DNA of 64,000 nt from Dactylellina haptotyla (Eukaryota; Ascomycota; Orbiliomycetes; Orbiliales; Orbiliaceae). This document shows positions 34,513-45,093 of this stretch, in pieces. The translations under genes were made by a program, and so were the position numbers. The DNA lies in assembly GCA_031310005.1 (NCBI GenBank), contig CM062383.1, positions 434,001 through 498,000 on the forward strand, in the 5' to 3' direction. Positions within the stretch are counted from its first letter, which is position 1; each line of letters starts with the position of its first letter. The notes beneath the pieces were generated by a model. It was given only the letters and a program-made list of their open reading frames with translations. It searched no databases and was not told the origin of the DNA.

Positions 34513-35658
34513 ATGCCCGCCGCCAAACGCAAGAGCACCGAGGCTGGTCTCGAGAACCAGCTTCCTCCTGTTGCTCAGTTGCTCAAACAGACTCCAATTA
34601 AACCTACCGATGGGAATGCTGCGAAACGTCTGAAGAGCGCCCAGAAGGCTGGTACTCCGCTCGCAGATATTTCCAACAGCCCGTGGCCGATTGCCTGGAC
34701 CGCTTTTGGCACTGGCAAGTACGTCGAGGACCCTTTCCACAAAGTCGTCCCACTTGCTATTCCCGAAGTCCAGAAAGAAACATTAGCTCCTCCTCCTCCT
34801 GCCGCAAAGAAGGCTGCTAGCAGGAAGTCGACGACCAAGAAGGCTCCTGCTAAAAAAGCTACAAGCCAGCAGATGCCTGTTGAAGTGCCTGTAGTTGAGC
34901 AACCTGCAGTCGAGCAGCCCGTCGTCGAACAACCTGCTCCCAAGCCAACCACCAAGAAGCCGGCAGCGAAAAAGGCTACTACCGCCACTAAAAAAGCTAC
35001 TCCAACTACTAAAAAGGCTACTCCAACTACCAAAAAGACTGCTGCCAAAAAGGCGGACGCTGCTGCCCCCGTCGTAGCAGAAGCCCCAACCAAAACTCCA
35101 TCCAAAGCGACATCCAAGAAACCCACTACCCCCACCGCTAAACCCACCGCTAAACCCACCAAAGCATCTTCCAAATCCTCCGTCCCAGATATCTCCACAA
35201 TCCACCTCGACGGCGAAGACACCGACTCCGTCCCCGTCTTCGACACCTGCGACGTCGTCCGCCGCAAAATCACCGCAGCCCTCCAATCAGGCGGCCACAC
35301 AAAGGCATCAATCATGCGCGCCCTAGCAACATGCACATCAGAACCGACTAAAGCCATCCCGCCGAACAGCTTCCAGAGATTCATGGCCGCTACAGGCAGA
35401 ACCGGCGGCTGCCAGAACCGCACGTTCTACGCGGGATACGTTTATTTCGAAAAGATCAGGATCGCAGAGAACAAGAAGAAGACCAAGACCAGAGAGGAAA
35501 TGGAGACCGCGTGGGGGTCTGAGGGGATGGATTATATGAACCTCGGCAAGCCGGTTTTCATGCACGTTACCGACAATTTGCGCACCGATCAATACGGCCG
35601 AGAAATTATAGTACAGGCGAACGGTGAAGAAATAATTCTTCGGGCGTGGAAAAAATAG
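34513..35658 (+). CDS. Lys/Ala/Pro-rich protein with C-terminal DUF7726 domain
   Basis: Single exon, 381 residues. The first about 90 residues include a basic start (MPAAKRKSTEAG) and TPLADISNSPWPIAWTAFGT. Residues about 95-225 are a histone H1-like low-complexity region of KKA, TKKAT and TPTTKK units with a VEQP repeat. The C-terminal part from about residue 240 (FDTCDVVRRKITAALQSG, FQRFMAATGRTGG, TFYAGYVYFEKIRI) matches the fungal DUF7726 domain, a small helical, helix-turn-helix-like module. A nuclear, DNA-bound role is likely from the basic linker but is inference. Codon use is GC-rich in the repeat, unlike the F-box neighbours. Confidence 0.85.
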   Translation: MPAAKRKSTEAGLENQLPPVAQLLKQTPIKPTDGNAAKRLKSAQKAGTPLADISNSPWPIAWTAFGTGKYVEDPFHKVVPLAIPEVQKETLAPPPPAAKKAASRKSTTKKAPAKKATSQQMPVEVPVVEQPAVEQPVVEQPAPKPTTKKPAAKKATTATKKATPTTKKATPTTKKTAAKKADAAAPVVAEAPTKTPSKATSKKPTTPTAKPTAKPTKASSKSSVPDISTIHLDGEDTDSVPVFDTCDVVRRKITAALQSGGHTKASIMRALATCTSEPTKAIPPNSFQRFMAATGRTGGCQNRTFYAGYVYFEKIRIAENKKKTKTREEMETAWGSEGMDYMNLGKPVFMHVTDNLRTDQYGREIIVQANGEEIILRAWKK

Positions 35659-36024
35659 TCTATTCTCATTTTTCTTTCTTCTCCCTTTATTATTTCTGTG
35701 GTTTGGTGTTCCCGGGGCGTTCTTGGACTTTTAGATGTTTCATTCAACTTTTCACTTCAGTATCCGAGTCAACACTAGCAGGCTGGCGTGTTTATCTCGG
35801 AATTCACATACAATATAGACATATTTGTTTAATAATGTTCATATAAATAGTTTTTTTATATAATACAAGAAAGAAATAGCTTCATAATCAAGCTACTCTA
35901 AACATTAAACATTCACCGTCCCTGGTATATATCCCTCATCAGGGTGACTAAAATGTCTGTCCAAAAAAAAGTCATGCTCAAAAACACAAAAAAAAAAGGA
36001 TCATTGATATTCTGTCTATCAAGT
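35659..36024. other. Intergenic, 3' regions of convergent genes
   Basis: About 365 nt between the DUF7726 stop and the phosphoesterase stop. Only AT-rich 3' sequence and A-runs are seen. Confidence 0.55.
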
Positions 36025-38046
36025 TTAACAATCCTTGCTCCACGCCATCTTGGCGTATGCTGGCAAAAAGTCATTCGAAGTGAATGTCTTGGGCAGGTAC
36101 AAAGAAACATCATTAGCAGTATAGTTAATACCGGCCTTTCCAAGCGCGGTGATAACATAGCTTCTGATAAAGTCGTAGAAGACAACATCGACGGTCTCTG
36201 GGTCGCTTCCGTCTGCTGGGAAACCTCCCTTCGCCATGATGTCGTTGGTGGTACGGTAGTATGGGACAGCAGAGTGAGGGGTATCATCACCGTCGATGCC
36301 AAAGTCGTCTTTGGTGGTGTAACCTGGGGTAACGGCTTCCTGACGACGGGTGATCGTCTTGCGCTTGACTAGGGCTCGGTTGAATTGAACACTGTCGAGA
36401 GGGCAGGAGTCGGCGGAGGTAGGAAGGAAGGAGCGATGCTGGCGGTCCATGTCACGCTTCTGAGGAGCACCAGCATTGAGGAGGGCCAGGAGCTGGGAAG
36501 CATACTTGTATGGAACGTTGGGGATGTACTCGAAGGCATTGGTGAATGGGGCAACGATGAAGCTGTCGTCGTAGGTGAAGGGTCCCTTGACGAGATCGAA
36601 ACGGAAGCCACCAGTGTTGACGAAAATCAAGCGCGCGGTAGTCTTGCGAGATTCGTTGATGATTGTGGCGGAGAGAGCCTTCTGGACGAGTGGGTACAAG
36701 CTGAGCTCGCTGTCCTGTGGAGCGCAAGAAAGACAGTAGGTTTGTGGAGCGCAGCCATAGAGACTGGTGAGGTTAAGACGGTGGCGTTCGTCCCAGATCT
36801 CGTTGGTGACGGATTCACCGCGTGGGGTATCGAAAGTGCGAACGTTATCGGAGTGGTACTCGAAGGAGAGACGGTTCCAGTCGATATATCGACGGTCATA
36901 GGTAATCTTAGCTCCTACGGTGCCGTTAATAGCAGGACGGGTTGGGTTGGGAACACCCTCTGGCTTATGCTTGCCCTTGCCGGCATCGATACCGGACAGG
37001 GCGAGCCAGCCGAGAGTCTCGCAGTAGCGGCCAGGCTCGAGTGCAGTGCTGGAGTTATCGAAGACCTTGAAGTCACGGGTGTGGCTGTGGCCGCCGAAGA
37101 ACTGGATAGGGGTATCCGGGCGAACCTTCCTGATGGCCTCGCGGATGATTGGGAAGGTACCAGTCGAACTACGAACGGAGTTGTGTCCGAGGACCAAGAA
37201 GAGGTCAACTGGCTCTGAGGTATTGATGGCATCCAGGAACCATTGTTCCTGAACCATATCCTTGGCCTTGATGATCTTGGAGTTGTTGGCGTTACCAGTG
37301 AAGTCGAAGAGCACACCGAAGGCCATGATGCGGATGCCGAAGTAAGTGGTGAAGTACTTGTACTGCTTGCCAACGTACTTGAACTTGTTGTCCTTGGGAT
37401 CCCTGATCTGGACATTGCTGGTCAAATATCTGGATCTGTAGAACTTGGCAAAGTTCTCAAAGACGTCGTAGGTGACATCGGCGACGTAGAGTTCGTGGTT
37501 GCCTGCGCGGTAGACATCGACGTTAGCAAGCGTGCCCTGCGCAACACACACTCACCTACAATGAGTATAGGGACTTCAATGGAATTCAAACATACCGATG
37601 GTGAGGAGATCGTAGTCCAGATTCTCGAAAATGGGCAAGCTGACCTCTCCGTTCACGCCGCCGGGCAGCTTGGCCGTGGCATCCGAGAGACCGGCGCCAT
37701 CGTGCAAGTCGCCGGAATCGACAACGAGGAAGTCAACGCCCAGGCTCCTCGCCTTGTATCGCATGTGGCGGATGAAGCTCACATAGTCACCCCAGTCGGC
37801 GCCGTAGTTCTCCTCCTTAACGTGTCCCATGAGCCAACCGTGGGTGTCAGAGGTATGGGCAAAGGTGATCTGACCCCATGGCAGAGGGCCCTTAGGTCCG
37901 TTGATTGCCGGCTTTGCGTCTGGCTGCATGCGCGGCTGGACGAGTCGAGCACGTCGGACCATCTCAACATCGCCAGTTCCAGTGCAGCCATCGCAGGCGA
38001 GGGCGGCGGACGAGAGTCCAAGACCGAGAACGAGGGACTTCCACAT
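36025..38046 (-). CDS. Secreted 5'-nucleotidase-like metallophosphoesterase
   Basis: Two exons, 37596-38046 and 36025-37502, give 642 residues. The 93-nt intron (GTATGT...CGCAG) restores the motif LLTI-GNHELY across the junction; other AG sites inside the intron would break it. A signal peptide (MWKSLVLGLGLSSAALACDG) is followed by the calcineurin-like metal-binding motifs HTSDTHGWL, DSGDLHDG, GNHELY, VLGHNSVR and GGHSHTRD. The C-terminal half, with FVNTGGFRFDLVKGPFTYDD, is the 5'-nucleotidase C-terminal domain that binds the substrate base. The closest known group is the fungal Ser/Thr-phosphatase-labelled 5'-nucleotidase family (yeast YHR202W type), placed in the vacuole or outside the cell. 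Probable role: nucleotide or phosphate scavenging. Confidence 0.92.
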
Positions 38047-41000
38047 CTTGGTCTGTAGGGAGGTCTGGTCGAAAGAGCGATGGGAAATGCAGTTTTGGTT
38101 TGGTGGCAGGCAGAGGTTGATGTCCGCCGTTAGGGAACGTGAACGTCAGAGTCGCTGATCAGCGAGAAAGAGAGGCTGGAGAGAGCTCGAAACGAGGAAC
38201 GACTAGTCCCTTATATAAATTTAAAATTTAAGATTATATCGCGAGGAGATAGGCAGCTGCTGGCCCTCTGTTGACCCGGATTCCGCGCGGAGGAACATTC
38301 GAATGGCAAGTACGTGCTCGATCGCCGGGCGCTCTCAACTGGGTCCCACAGGAGGAGGCTACGTCGGACTCGCGGGACGCAGGACGCAGGACGCAGAGCC
38401 ACGCTCCGAGACAGGCGGAGGAAGGTCGATCGATGCTGAGAAGGTGCGCTTGGGTTCAGAGAGGAAGGAAGGCGTCGAGGGTCCGCCGTCGTGATCCAGG
38501 CATGGCCAATATCGAAGTCGCATTAATGACTGCCTGCATGCATGCGGGCCCTTGCTTGTGGACCCGGCCACTGATGTCGACATGGCTTTTGGCAGCAATT
38601 GCTAGCAAGGGTTCGGACCAACTGGCGTGCCTGAGGAATCTCAAGCGATTGGCCGAATGTTCGAGGTCTCATCCGACCGAGGCGCCTCCTTCCCTTGTGG
38701 GCATCGGCGATGGGGGACCTGCCCCAGGCAGGCTCGCAACACACGTCCAGCATCCCGACTCGACGTTGACGTTGGGGATGTCGAAACAGGCCATCTCACT
38801 CGTTTGGAGTCTGTACGACGTCGAGGGCGCTGTCGTAATTATGTAATACAAACGGGTACTATTCTGCCGTGATACATTTGCAAATACTTCTTTTCGATAT
38901 GCTGCATTTCAACCACCGCCGCATTTGGCGTGATCGATGCAGTTAGTCAATATTCACATCAGAGCTTCAAAGATATATCAATATAACATACTCTGCCACG
39001 GCACGTCTGGTAGAATAAACTGTCAACTGGTATATGAGCAGCTTTGAATCAAGCCCGATTTTGCCACCCAGATGCCTAACTATCTCCAATCGAGCAGGAC
39101 GGCAGGTCCCAAAGACATGCCGGTACCACGGAATCCATATACCCCACAGCACCCAGCCTATCAATGATCATATGTACAAATCAAAAGCCCCTAGCAGTTG
39201 AAAGCGAAAGCACGTGGATAATTCTCAGAAATTCTTCTCTTCGAGTCTCAAGCCGTTGTCCTGGAGCTCGGAATAAATGTTGTATCAAACTCGTGGCCTT
39301 CCGTGGAGAAATAATCTCAACAACTGATCAAATGTTACGCACTAGCCCTATAACTCCTGACCTTTTGCTAGGTTTCTACGGCATGTTTCATTACCAGTTT
39401 ACCGGTATATACCGTCGTTGTTTCGTTCTGAACCTCTCGTTTCTTGGCTACAAGTCCGGGGTTTCAAAAACATTCGGCTAGTCATACTTCAGACCAAGAA
39501 ACTATTGAAGTTCATACAATTTGAATCTGCGAGTCAATTTAAAATTCCTGAGACCTATGAACCACAGAGTCCCTCTATCTAGCTGCATGCCTTCAATCCA
39601 CTTCCCGGGTCGAGGTCCCATCACTTCCCGGGGAACCGATATGATATTCTGCAGCTCATCTGCCAAGCAACCACCAAAACCTCACCATCAAATTCAATTA
39701 CATCAACAGACAGGAAAATCCAAACAAGAAGAGTCCAAGATGCATTAAAACCCCAACTTCGAACGACTGCCTAAAAACTTTCAAAAATCCCGGTTTACCT
39801 TCTGCATTGTTCCTGTCCTGTATTCCTTTTTCTTCTAATGAACCCAGGACCAATCGCTTGACAATGTGGACCCCTGTGCCACCCCATTTTGTGCGCCTGC
39901 CAAAAGAAGCTTGAATTTACATCAAGATCTACGACCGAACAATCCCCCCACACTACAGAAATTCAATTTACTGGTGTATTCTTTCCAAGATTTGCAAAAA
40001 AGTAAGATCATAAAAAGAAAGAAGGGATGGCGGTGGCGGGGGCTGAAAATGACATGCGTCTAGAAGATCGAAAAGAAGGCATCAGAGCCAATGGATTGCC
40101 CTTGGTGTTCTTTTTAAGTTGGAGATAAGGAAAGCCACAGTGCTGGGCGGGTTTTTTGGCTGAAAAGTTAATATAAATGCTAAAACGGCTGGAAGGCTTT
40201 CCGGCGCGGTAGGGTGAGAAGGGAAGGAGCTTAAGCTTCCCAAGAGCTTGGGATTCAATGTACATTTGATTATGGATTGATATCACAGACGCCCTTATCA
40301 AATCGATTCGTCTTCGGTCGGTCCCGATGCTTCTTTCTTGGGATTTTGCAATTTTGGGCGATAATATAGGTTCACTTGTTTGCTTGTGAAAAAGAGTTGG
40401 CGAACTGAGCGCAGTTGTGGGTGGTTGGATACCTACATTGAATCTGCATACCACATCTCTGAGCCAGTTCACTCATCATGATCTCACCAGTGTCCCCAAT
40501 CCAACGGTACTATTGGACGATTCCCATTTTTTTTGTTTAAAAAAATCGTCTGTAGTAACCGCGGCTACAGCTACAAGCTTCTGCTCTAAACGAATGCATT
40601 CCAATCGATGCAATCGACCTGACCTGTAAAAGCGTAGCTCTGCACCGTCATGTAAGCTTAAGCAGTCTCACTTCGGCGAACTCCAGCGGCATCCCTGCCC
40701 CAAAAGAGCATATCAACTGCACCCCAGCGGTAGATACCAATGAAGCTTAAAACGTGGGTAGATAGATAACCCGGGAGAGGTCGATCGTCGTACCGCCCGT
40801 TGGGCCTTTTTCTATCACCATCATCCATGCATATGCGTGCGCGCCCAGACTTTATTTTTTGTGGAGCAGCGCAGCCTGGTTTTTTTTTTTTTTGACGTTT
40901 TTCAACCATGCGATTTGGAAATTCCTATGCGCCAAGCGGTGGGTCATCAGGATATCGACTCCACAATCGTTTTCTACAGAAAGTTTCAAAAATTGATCTA

Positions 41001-41440
41001 TGCGGATATGTATATGATTTTTTCGGGATTCACCGGGTTGGTTAATTACCCTACAGGATTATCAAGCCTTACCACGTGATGCTAAGATGTGGCTGTCGAT
41101 GGTTATCGATCTGACCCTAGGCAGCCGCCCTCCGCAGACATCGATGGTACCAAAATAACAAAGTGCTCCACAAAAGACTAAGATCCAGCCCTAGGTCGCC
41201 AAAGAAAGTAGAATGAAAAATAAATAGCCTCTGGATTGAAAATGTAATTTAGTAATACAGAGCAGAAAGGATGCAGTGCCAGATGCTTTTCTGAATAAAA
41301 TCATGAACATTGAGTGTATCACGCGTATGTGCGAATGAGATCCCTTCAAAAATCACCCTCCACCGTGAATGCTGAAAGTGAGAAGCCAAATCCTCTGTAA
41401 CTCCAATTAATATCCTACAAAATAAACAATTTAGCACCCA
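38047..41440. other. Long intergenic region, no supported gene
   Basis: About 3.4 kb between the phosphoesterase start and F9 end. It contains a GC-rich first kilobase with a short tandem repeat (AGGACGC units, 38374-38398), then AT-rich sequence with poly-A/T runs at 40540 and 40880. Open frames overlap one another on both strands without codon bias or motifs. Confidence 0.5.
38374..38398. repeat. Short AGGACGC tandem repeat
   Basis: About three and a half copies of a 7-nt unit in GC-rich intergenic sequence. Confidence 0.7.
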
Positions 41441-43501
41441 TCAATTATTAAAATATGGTAGAATATTAGAAAAGTCGAATGGCGACAGTAATCCTAGCGC
41501 AGGGCCTGTTGACGGCCCGGCCGCGGGTCCTGTAGAGGGTCCCGCTGCTCCTCCCGCGGTATCCCCGGCATCCTGTGGCGTAATATTAACGCCAATATCC
41601 AGCGCATTCGCGGTGAGATTCCTGAGAATATTCTGCGCGGTTCGCGGCTGTCCCTCCAAGGCAGCGGTATTCAAGTACGTCGCGGGGATGATAAACGACG
41701 GGATGGCCACAGATCCGGGCGGGTGAGTATTGTTCGGCGGACCGATGCCGGGTATCCCGATCCTTCGGAAATTCCCAGTGGGGTCTATCGGCGCCGACTG
41801 TAATCCTGGGAATAAATGATCCGGGATCCCGTTGGGGTCTGGTTGTGCGGTATACAGCTCGATCGGCTGCGGCGGGGGAGCTATTGGTCCTGGGGGGTGG
41901 ATGTGTAAATGCGGGGGAGGACCTATGCCGGGGAGGAACGGCATCATGGGGAGAGGGGGTCCGAAGTCGTCGTCGTCAAATTCGTCATCCCAGTCATCGA
42001 ATGCATCGTCATGCATGTGTGCGCCGTTTACATTATCGAGGGGGTTTAGTAAATCGTCATCCGAATGGAGGATTGGGTTGTTATTGAACGGATCGTTGGA
42101 TCGTGCGGCGTTCCTAGCAAGCGTCTCTTCGAATGCTTGTACTAGTTTTAATCCACCTTTGAAGGTTGTATTGACCAGGTCGTTCTTTCTTGAAATTCGG
42201 ACTTCGCAAGTGTGTCTACCGGAGTTCACATTTCCACTAACTTTGAAGATGTGGGGTAATTTGCCGATTCTTAGTTTTCTATCGATAGATTTGGTGAAGA
42301 AGGAGAAGGAATCAAGAGACAATTCGTCTTCCAGCATCTCGAATACAGAACTCCACATTTGCGGTTCCTCCTGTAATGTGCAATCTTCAAATAACAAGTG
42401 CCGCAAAGTGCCCCTGTGTGGTTTCAGAACGCCATCCTTGAGCTCGGCCTCTTTGAACGGTATCATTTGAAGCTCCAGTCGCTTGAGGCGGGGTAGATTG
42501 AGTTCCACCTTCATCAATAGCATGTTCGGATCAAACGAGATGCTATTCCCGTGTCTCTGATCGAATCGAAAGTCGCCAACCACGTCTTCAAACCGAAGTT
42601 TAAGTGTCTCAGTGTTTGGTAGAACCTCTCTGAGGAATTCAGGTATGCACTGTAGCGTATCATTGTTCCCAGGGATCCCGAATATGGGATCAAAGCCCAG
42701 AGGGCCAGAATAATCATGACTCGGTTGGGTAAGGTTCAACTCGAGGATGCGTAGGTTCTCGAAAGCTGGCTGCATGTCCTTAAGGTGTCGTCGTAGGATG
42801 TGGAACATCCCGTGCGTGACGAGCATGTACGGATGAACCGGGTCGCCAAGGAGGATCTCTTTGATGCGACACGGGCTATTTTTGAGCGCGGTTATCATGT
42901 ACGAGAAAAGGGAACTCAAACGACCTCGCTTCTGTCGGGATGCGTATTCTTTGTAGAATGTGAGAAACTCGTCCTTGTACCTTCGAGTCATGAGGGTGGG
43001 GTAGTGCATCGCCAATGATTTCTCAGAAGGAGGGCCCGGGCGGTCCACGAACTCGATGATCTCAAGGTTTGGGAGGTTTTGTAGCGCAGCGAATAAAAGC
43101 GCCTGGTCTTCAGTTTGTTCGAGGGCCTCGAAATGACTGTTATGAACAATGAATCCTTCGCGATGGAAAAGTTCTGGGGGTTTGAGTTCTTTCGGGTCTT
43201 CTTCGAGGATGGTGCGGAATAGAGAAGGGCGGATGTGGATGTACGGCGAGGCGACATCTAGACGGAGGTGTTTGAGACGAAGATTGGCCTTGCTCGGGTG
43301 CTTTGTGAAGTTGAGTAAGGCTTGGAGATCAGGGATCGTAGCAAAGTACGTCCGACGTCCGTAGAGTTCATCGTTGTAGCCCGGCTGAGCCCTTTCGTGG
43401 AGCTCTTTACAGGTGAATCGTAGTGACTTGATGTCTTCAATTGGAAGATATGCGGTGACCAGGAAGAGTACCTCCAGCGGCACAGAAGCCAGTGCCGACA
43501 T
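41441..43501 (-). CDS. F-box protein F9 with long Pro/Gly-rich C-terminus
   Basis: Single exon, 686 residues. F-box: MSALASVPLEVLFLVTAYLP, then EDIKSLRFTCKELHERA, more distant from F1-F8 but with the same order of later blocks: YGRRTYFATIPDLQALLNFT, LRLKHLRLDVASPY, LPNLEIIEFVD, LPRLKRLELQMIPF, and RGTLRHLLFEDCTLQEEPQM. After about residue 480 it is different: an acidic stretch (DDAFDDWDDEFDDDDFG) is followed by about 170 residues rich in Pro, Gly and Ala (PPHLHIHPPGPIAPPPQP; GPSTGPAAGPSTGPALG) that look disordered. The C-terminal tail could recruit partners. SCF receptor role inferred from the F-box. Confidence 0.83.
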   Translation of the reverse strand: MSALASVPLEVLFLVTAYLPIEDIKSLRFTCKELHERAQPGYNDELYGRRTYFATIPDLQALLNFTKHPSKANLRLKHLRLDVASPYIHIRPSLFRTILEEDPKELKPPELFHREGFIVHNSHFEALEQTEDQALLFAALQNLPNLEIIEFVDRPGPPSEKSLAMHYPTLMTRRYKDEFLTFYKEYASRQKRGRLSSLFSYMITALKNSPCRIKEILLGDPVHPYMLVTHGMFHILRRHLKDMQPAFENLRILELNLTQPSHDYSGPLGFDPIFGIPGNNDTLQCIPEFLREVLPNTETLKLRFEDVVGDFRFDQRHGNSISFDPNMLLMKVELNLPRLKRLELQMIPFKEAELKDGVLKPHRGTLRHLLFEDCTLQEEPQMWSSVFEMLEDELSLDSFSFFTKSIDRKLRIGKLPHIFKVSGNVNSGRHTCEVRISRKNDLVNTTFKGGLKLVQAFEETLARNAARSNDPFNNNPILHSDDDLLNPLDNVNGAHMHDDAFDDWDDEFDDDDFGPPLPMMPFLPGIGPPPHLHIHPPGPIAPPPQPIELYTAQPDPNGIPDHLFPGLQSAPIDPTGNFRRIGIPGIGPPNNTHPPGSVAIPSFIIPATYLNTAALEGQPRTAQNILRNLTANALDIGVNITPQDAGDTAGGAAGPSTGPAAGPSTGPALGLLSPFDFSNILPYFNN

Positions 43502-45093
43502 GGTGCTCTCCGTATATCCCTAGAACGGTGTTTTTGGCACAGGGAGATATCGAGAGAGAAAGGCGGCGAGTCTAGATGGTTCGAAAGCAATGTTAGAGCA
43601 GGTACGAATCGCGTGAGGGTGGACTAAACGGATTCAAACCACCTGCATAAGCGACGGGCTAGGTAGCGTGCTATAGCACAGGGGCAGGACGGCCGGGCCA
43701 ATACCAAACTGACCTTGTTTTTGCGGTATCAAGGGCTAGCCGCTTCATACAAAAGAGCATCAATCGGGGATTCGAGGTGCGAATGCAGATGTGGAAGGAA
43801 GGGAACGAGACTCGATGTTCGATGTTCGTATGAAAAAGACAACTATGAACAATCGATCAATCGATCGAGCTGACAAGAGATCCAACTCGCTTGGCCCCCT
43901 TGCTTTGCTTTGCTTTGCTTTATCTGTTATACCCTTTTTTCAGGCTTTCTTTCTTTGCTTCCTTTCAGAGCCTCGCGTCCCGTTTGTCGCGCGTCGTCGG
44001 GGAACCGGCACAGCAGCCCTTTTGCAGCCCTTTTCATTTGACGTCGTTGCTGCTGTGGCGCCGTTGCACTGTGGCACAGCCCCGCCACAGCGCTTTCCCC
44101 TTTCGTAGCCAACACGCAAAATGCAACAAGGACTCCCAACCACGCCGCGGGATGTCCGCCAGCGAAAGGATGCTCTCGGTATCTTGATCCCATTCTCGAG
44201 CGCCGTTCAATAAGAGGCTGCAAATATTCCTCTGCCATGACTCCTGATCTGGATGACTGAGCCGAACTGTGATCTTCTATTCGCCAACGCCCGTTAGCGG
44301 CTCCATCAGACCACCTCAATGCAAGTGAATTGTGGGGGCGAGCCTTGCATATTAATTGTGTTGCCAGATTTCGAGCTGGGGTCCGGGAAACTCTAACTGA
44401 CTCGTCTATCAGCTATCACCTCAGCTTAGGCTCAATAATCAGGAGAGGGGCACGATCTATTCCTTCCTACTGCCAAAATCTCGGATTGATTATAAAATCA
44501 ACTTCACCGTGGATAGAGTTTAAATGGCATAGTGCTATTCATTCAAAGTTTCCCGGCACGCCCGCCGGCTCAACCGGTAACGCAACTGAGTTGCTACATC
44601 TCGATACGTATATTAGCGCCAATGTTCGATATATCAATTTCAAGTTGGCAGATTAAGGACAGACAATTGCACCGCATCCGGAGATGTGATAGCGACTGCA
44701 ATATTGCAGGCGCCTAGTAAATATACGCGTGCCTGCCCTCGAGCTCACGGGGTCGGATGAACTAATCCAAATATGCTGCATTCTTATCTTACATTCCGAG
44801 CGAAGCTCACGCGCAAATTGGGAACCTTAAGACGACTAGCTTCAGTGTCTCTCATGCAGCCAGAATCCGACCCCTGCGCTTTACGGACCTTATGAGATAA
44901 TAAGGTATAAGCTTTTTCACGAACTCTTTAAATACAGCTGTATAGGGCTGTGAAACTGGGGGGCAACTTTGGTATTTCATAAGCTTCTTTTGATTCAGGC
45001 CTCGCACGTTTGCATTGGGACAACTTGAATCACCGCCCCAGCTTCAAGCTCGAAACCCCACCACGACCACGATATATATATATTTCATATATA
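43502..45093. other. Divergent intergenic region between F9 and F10
   Basis: About 1.6 kb shared upstream region of two F-box genes read away from each other. No gene is supported. It holds a TGCTT pentanucleotide repeat (43901-43920). Confidence 0.5.
43901..43920. repeat. TGCTT microsatellite
   Basis: Four tandem TGCTT units in the F9-F10 gap. Confidence 0.8.

Noticed and set aside
34575-35423. Long minus-strand frame opposite the DUF7726 gene
   Set aside because: It is the antisense of the Lys/Ala/Pro repeat region, which is why it is Val/Ala/Gly-rich.
36385-38058. Long plus-strand frames opposite the phosphoesterase
   Set aside because: Antisense shadows of a gene with clear catalytic motifs on the minus strand.
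38271-38846. 191-codon plus-strand frame upstream of the phosphoesterase
   Set aside because: GC-rich sequence gives long chance frames here on both strands; residue content is Arg/Ala/Ser-biased and shows no motif.
43629-43642. tRNA B-box-like GGTTTGAATCC on the minus strand
   Set aside because: No matching A box or cloverleaf around it, and the consensus C is changed.
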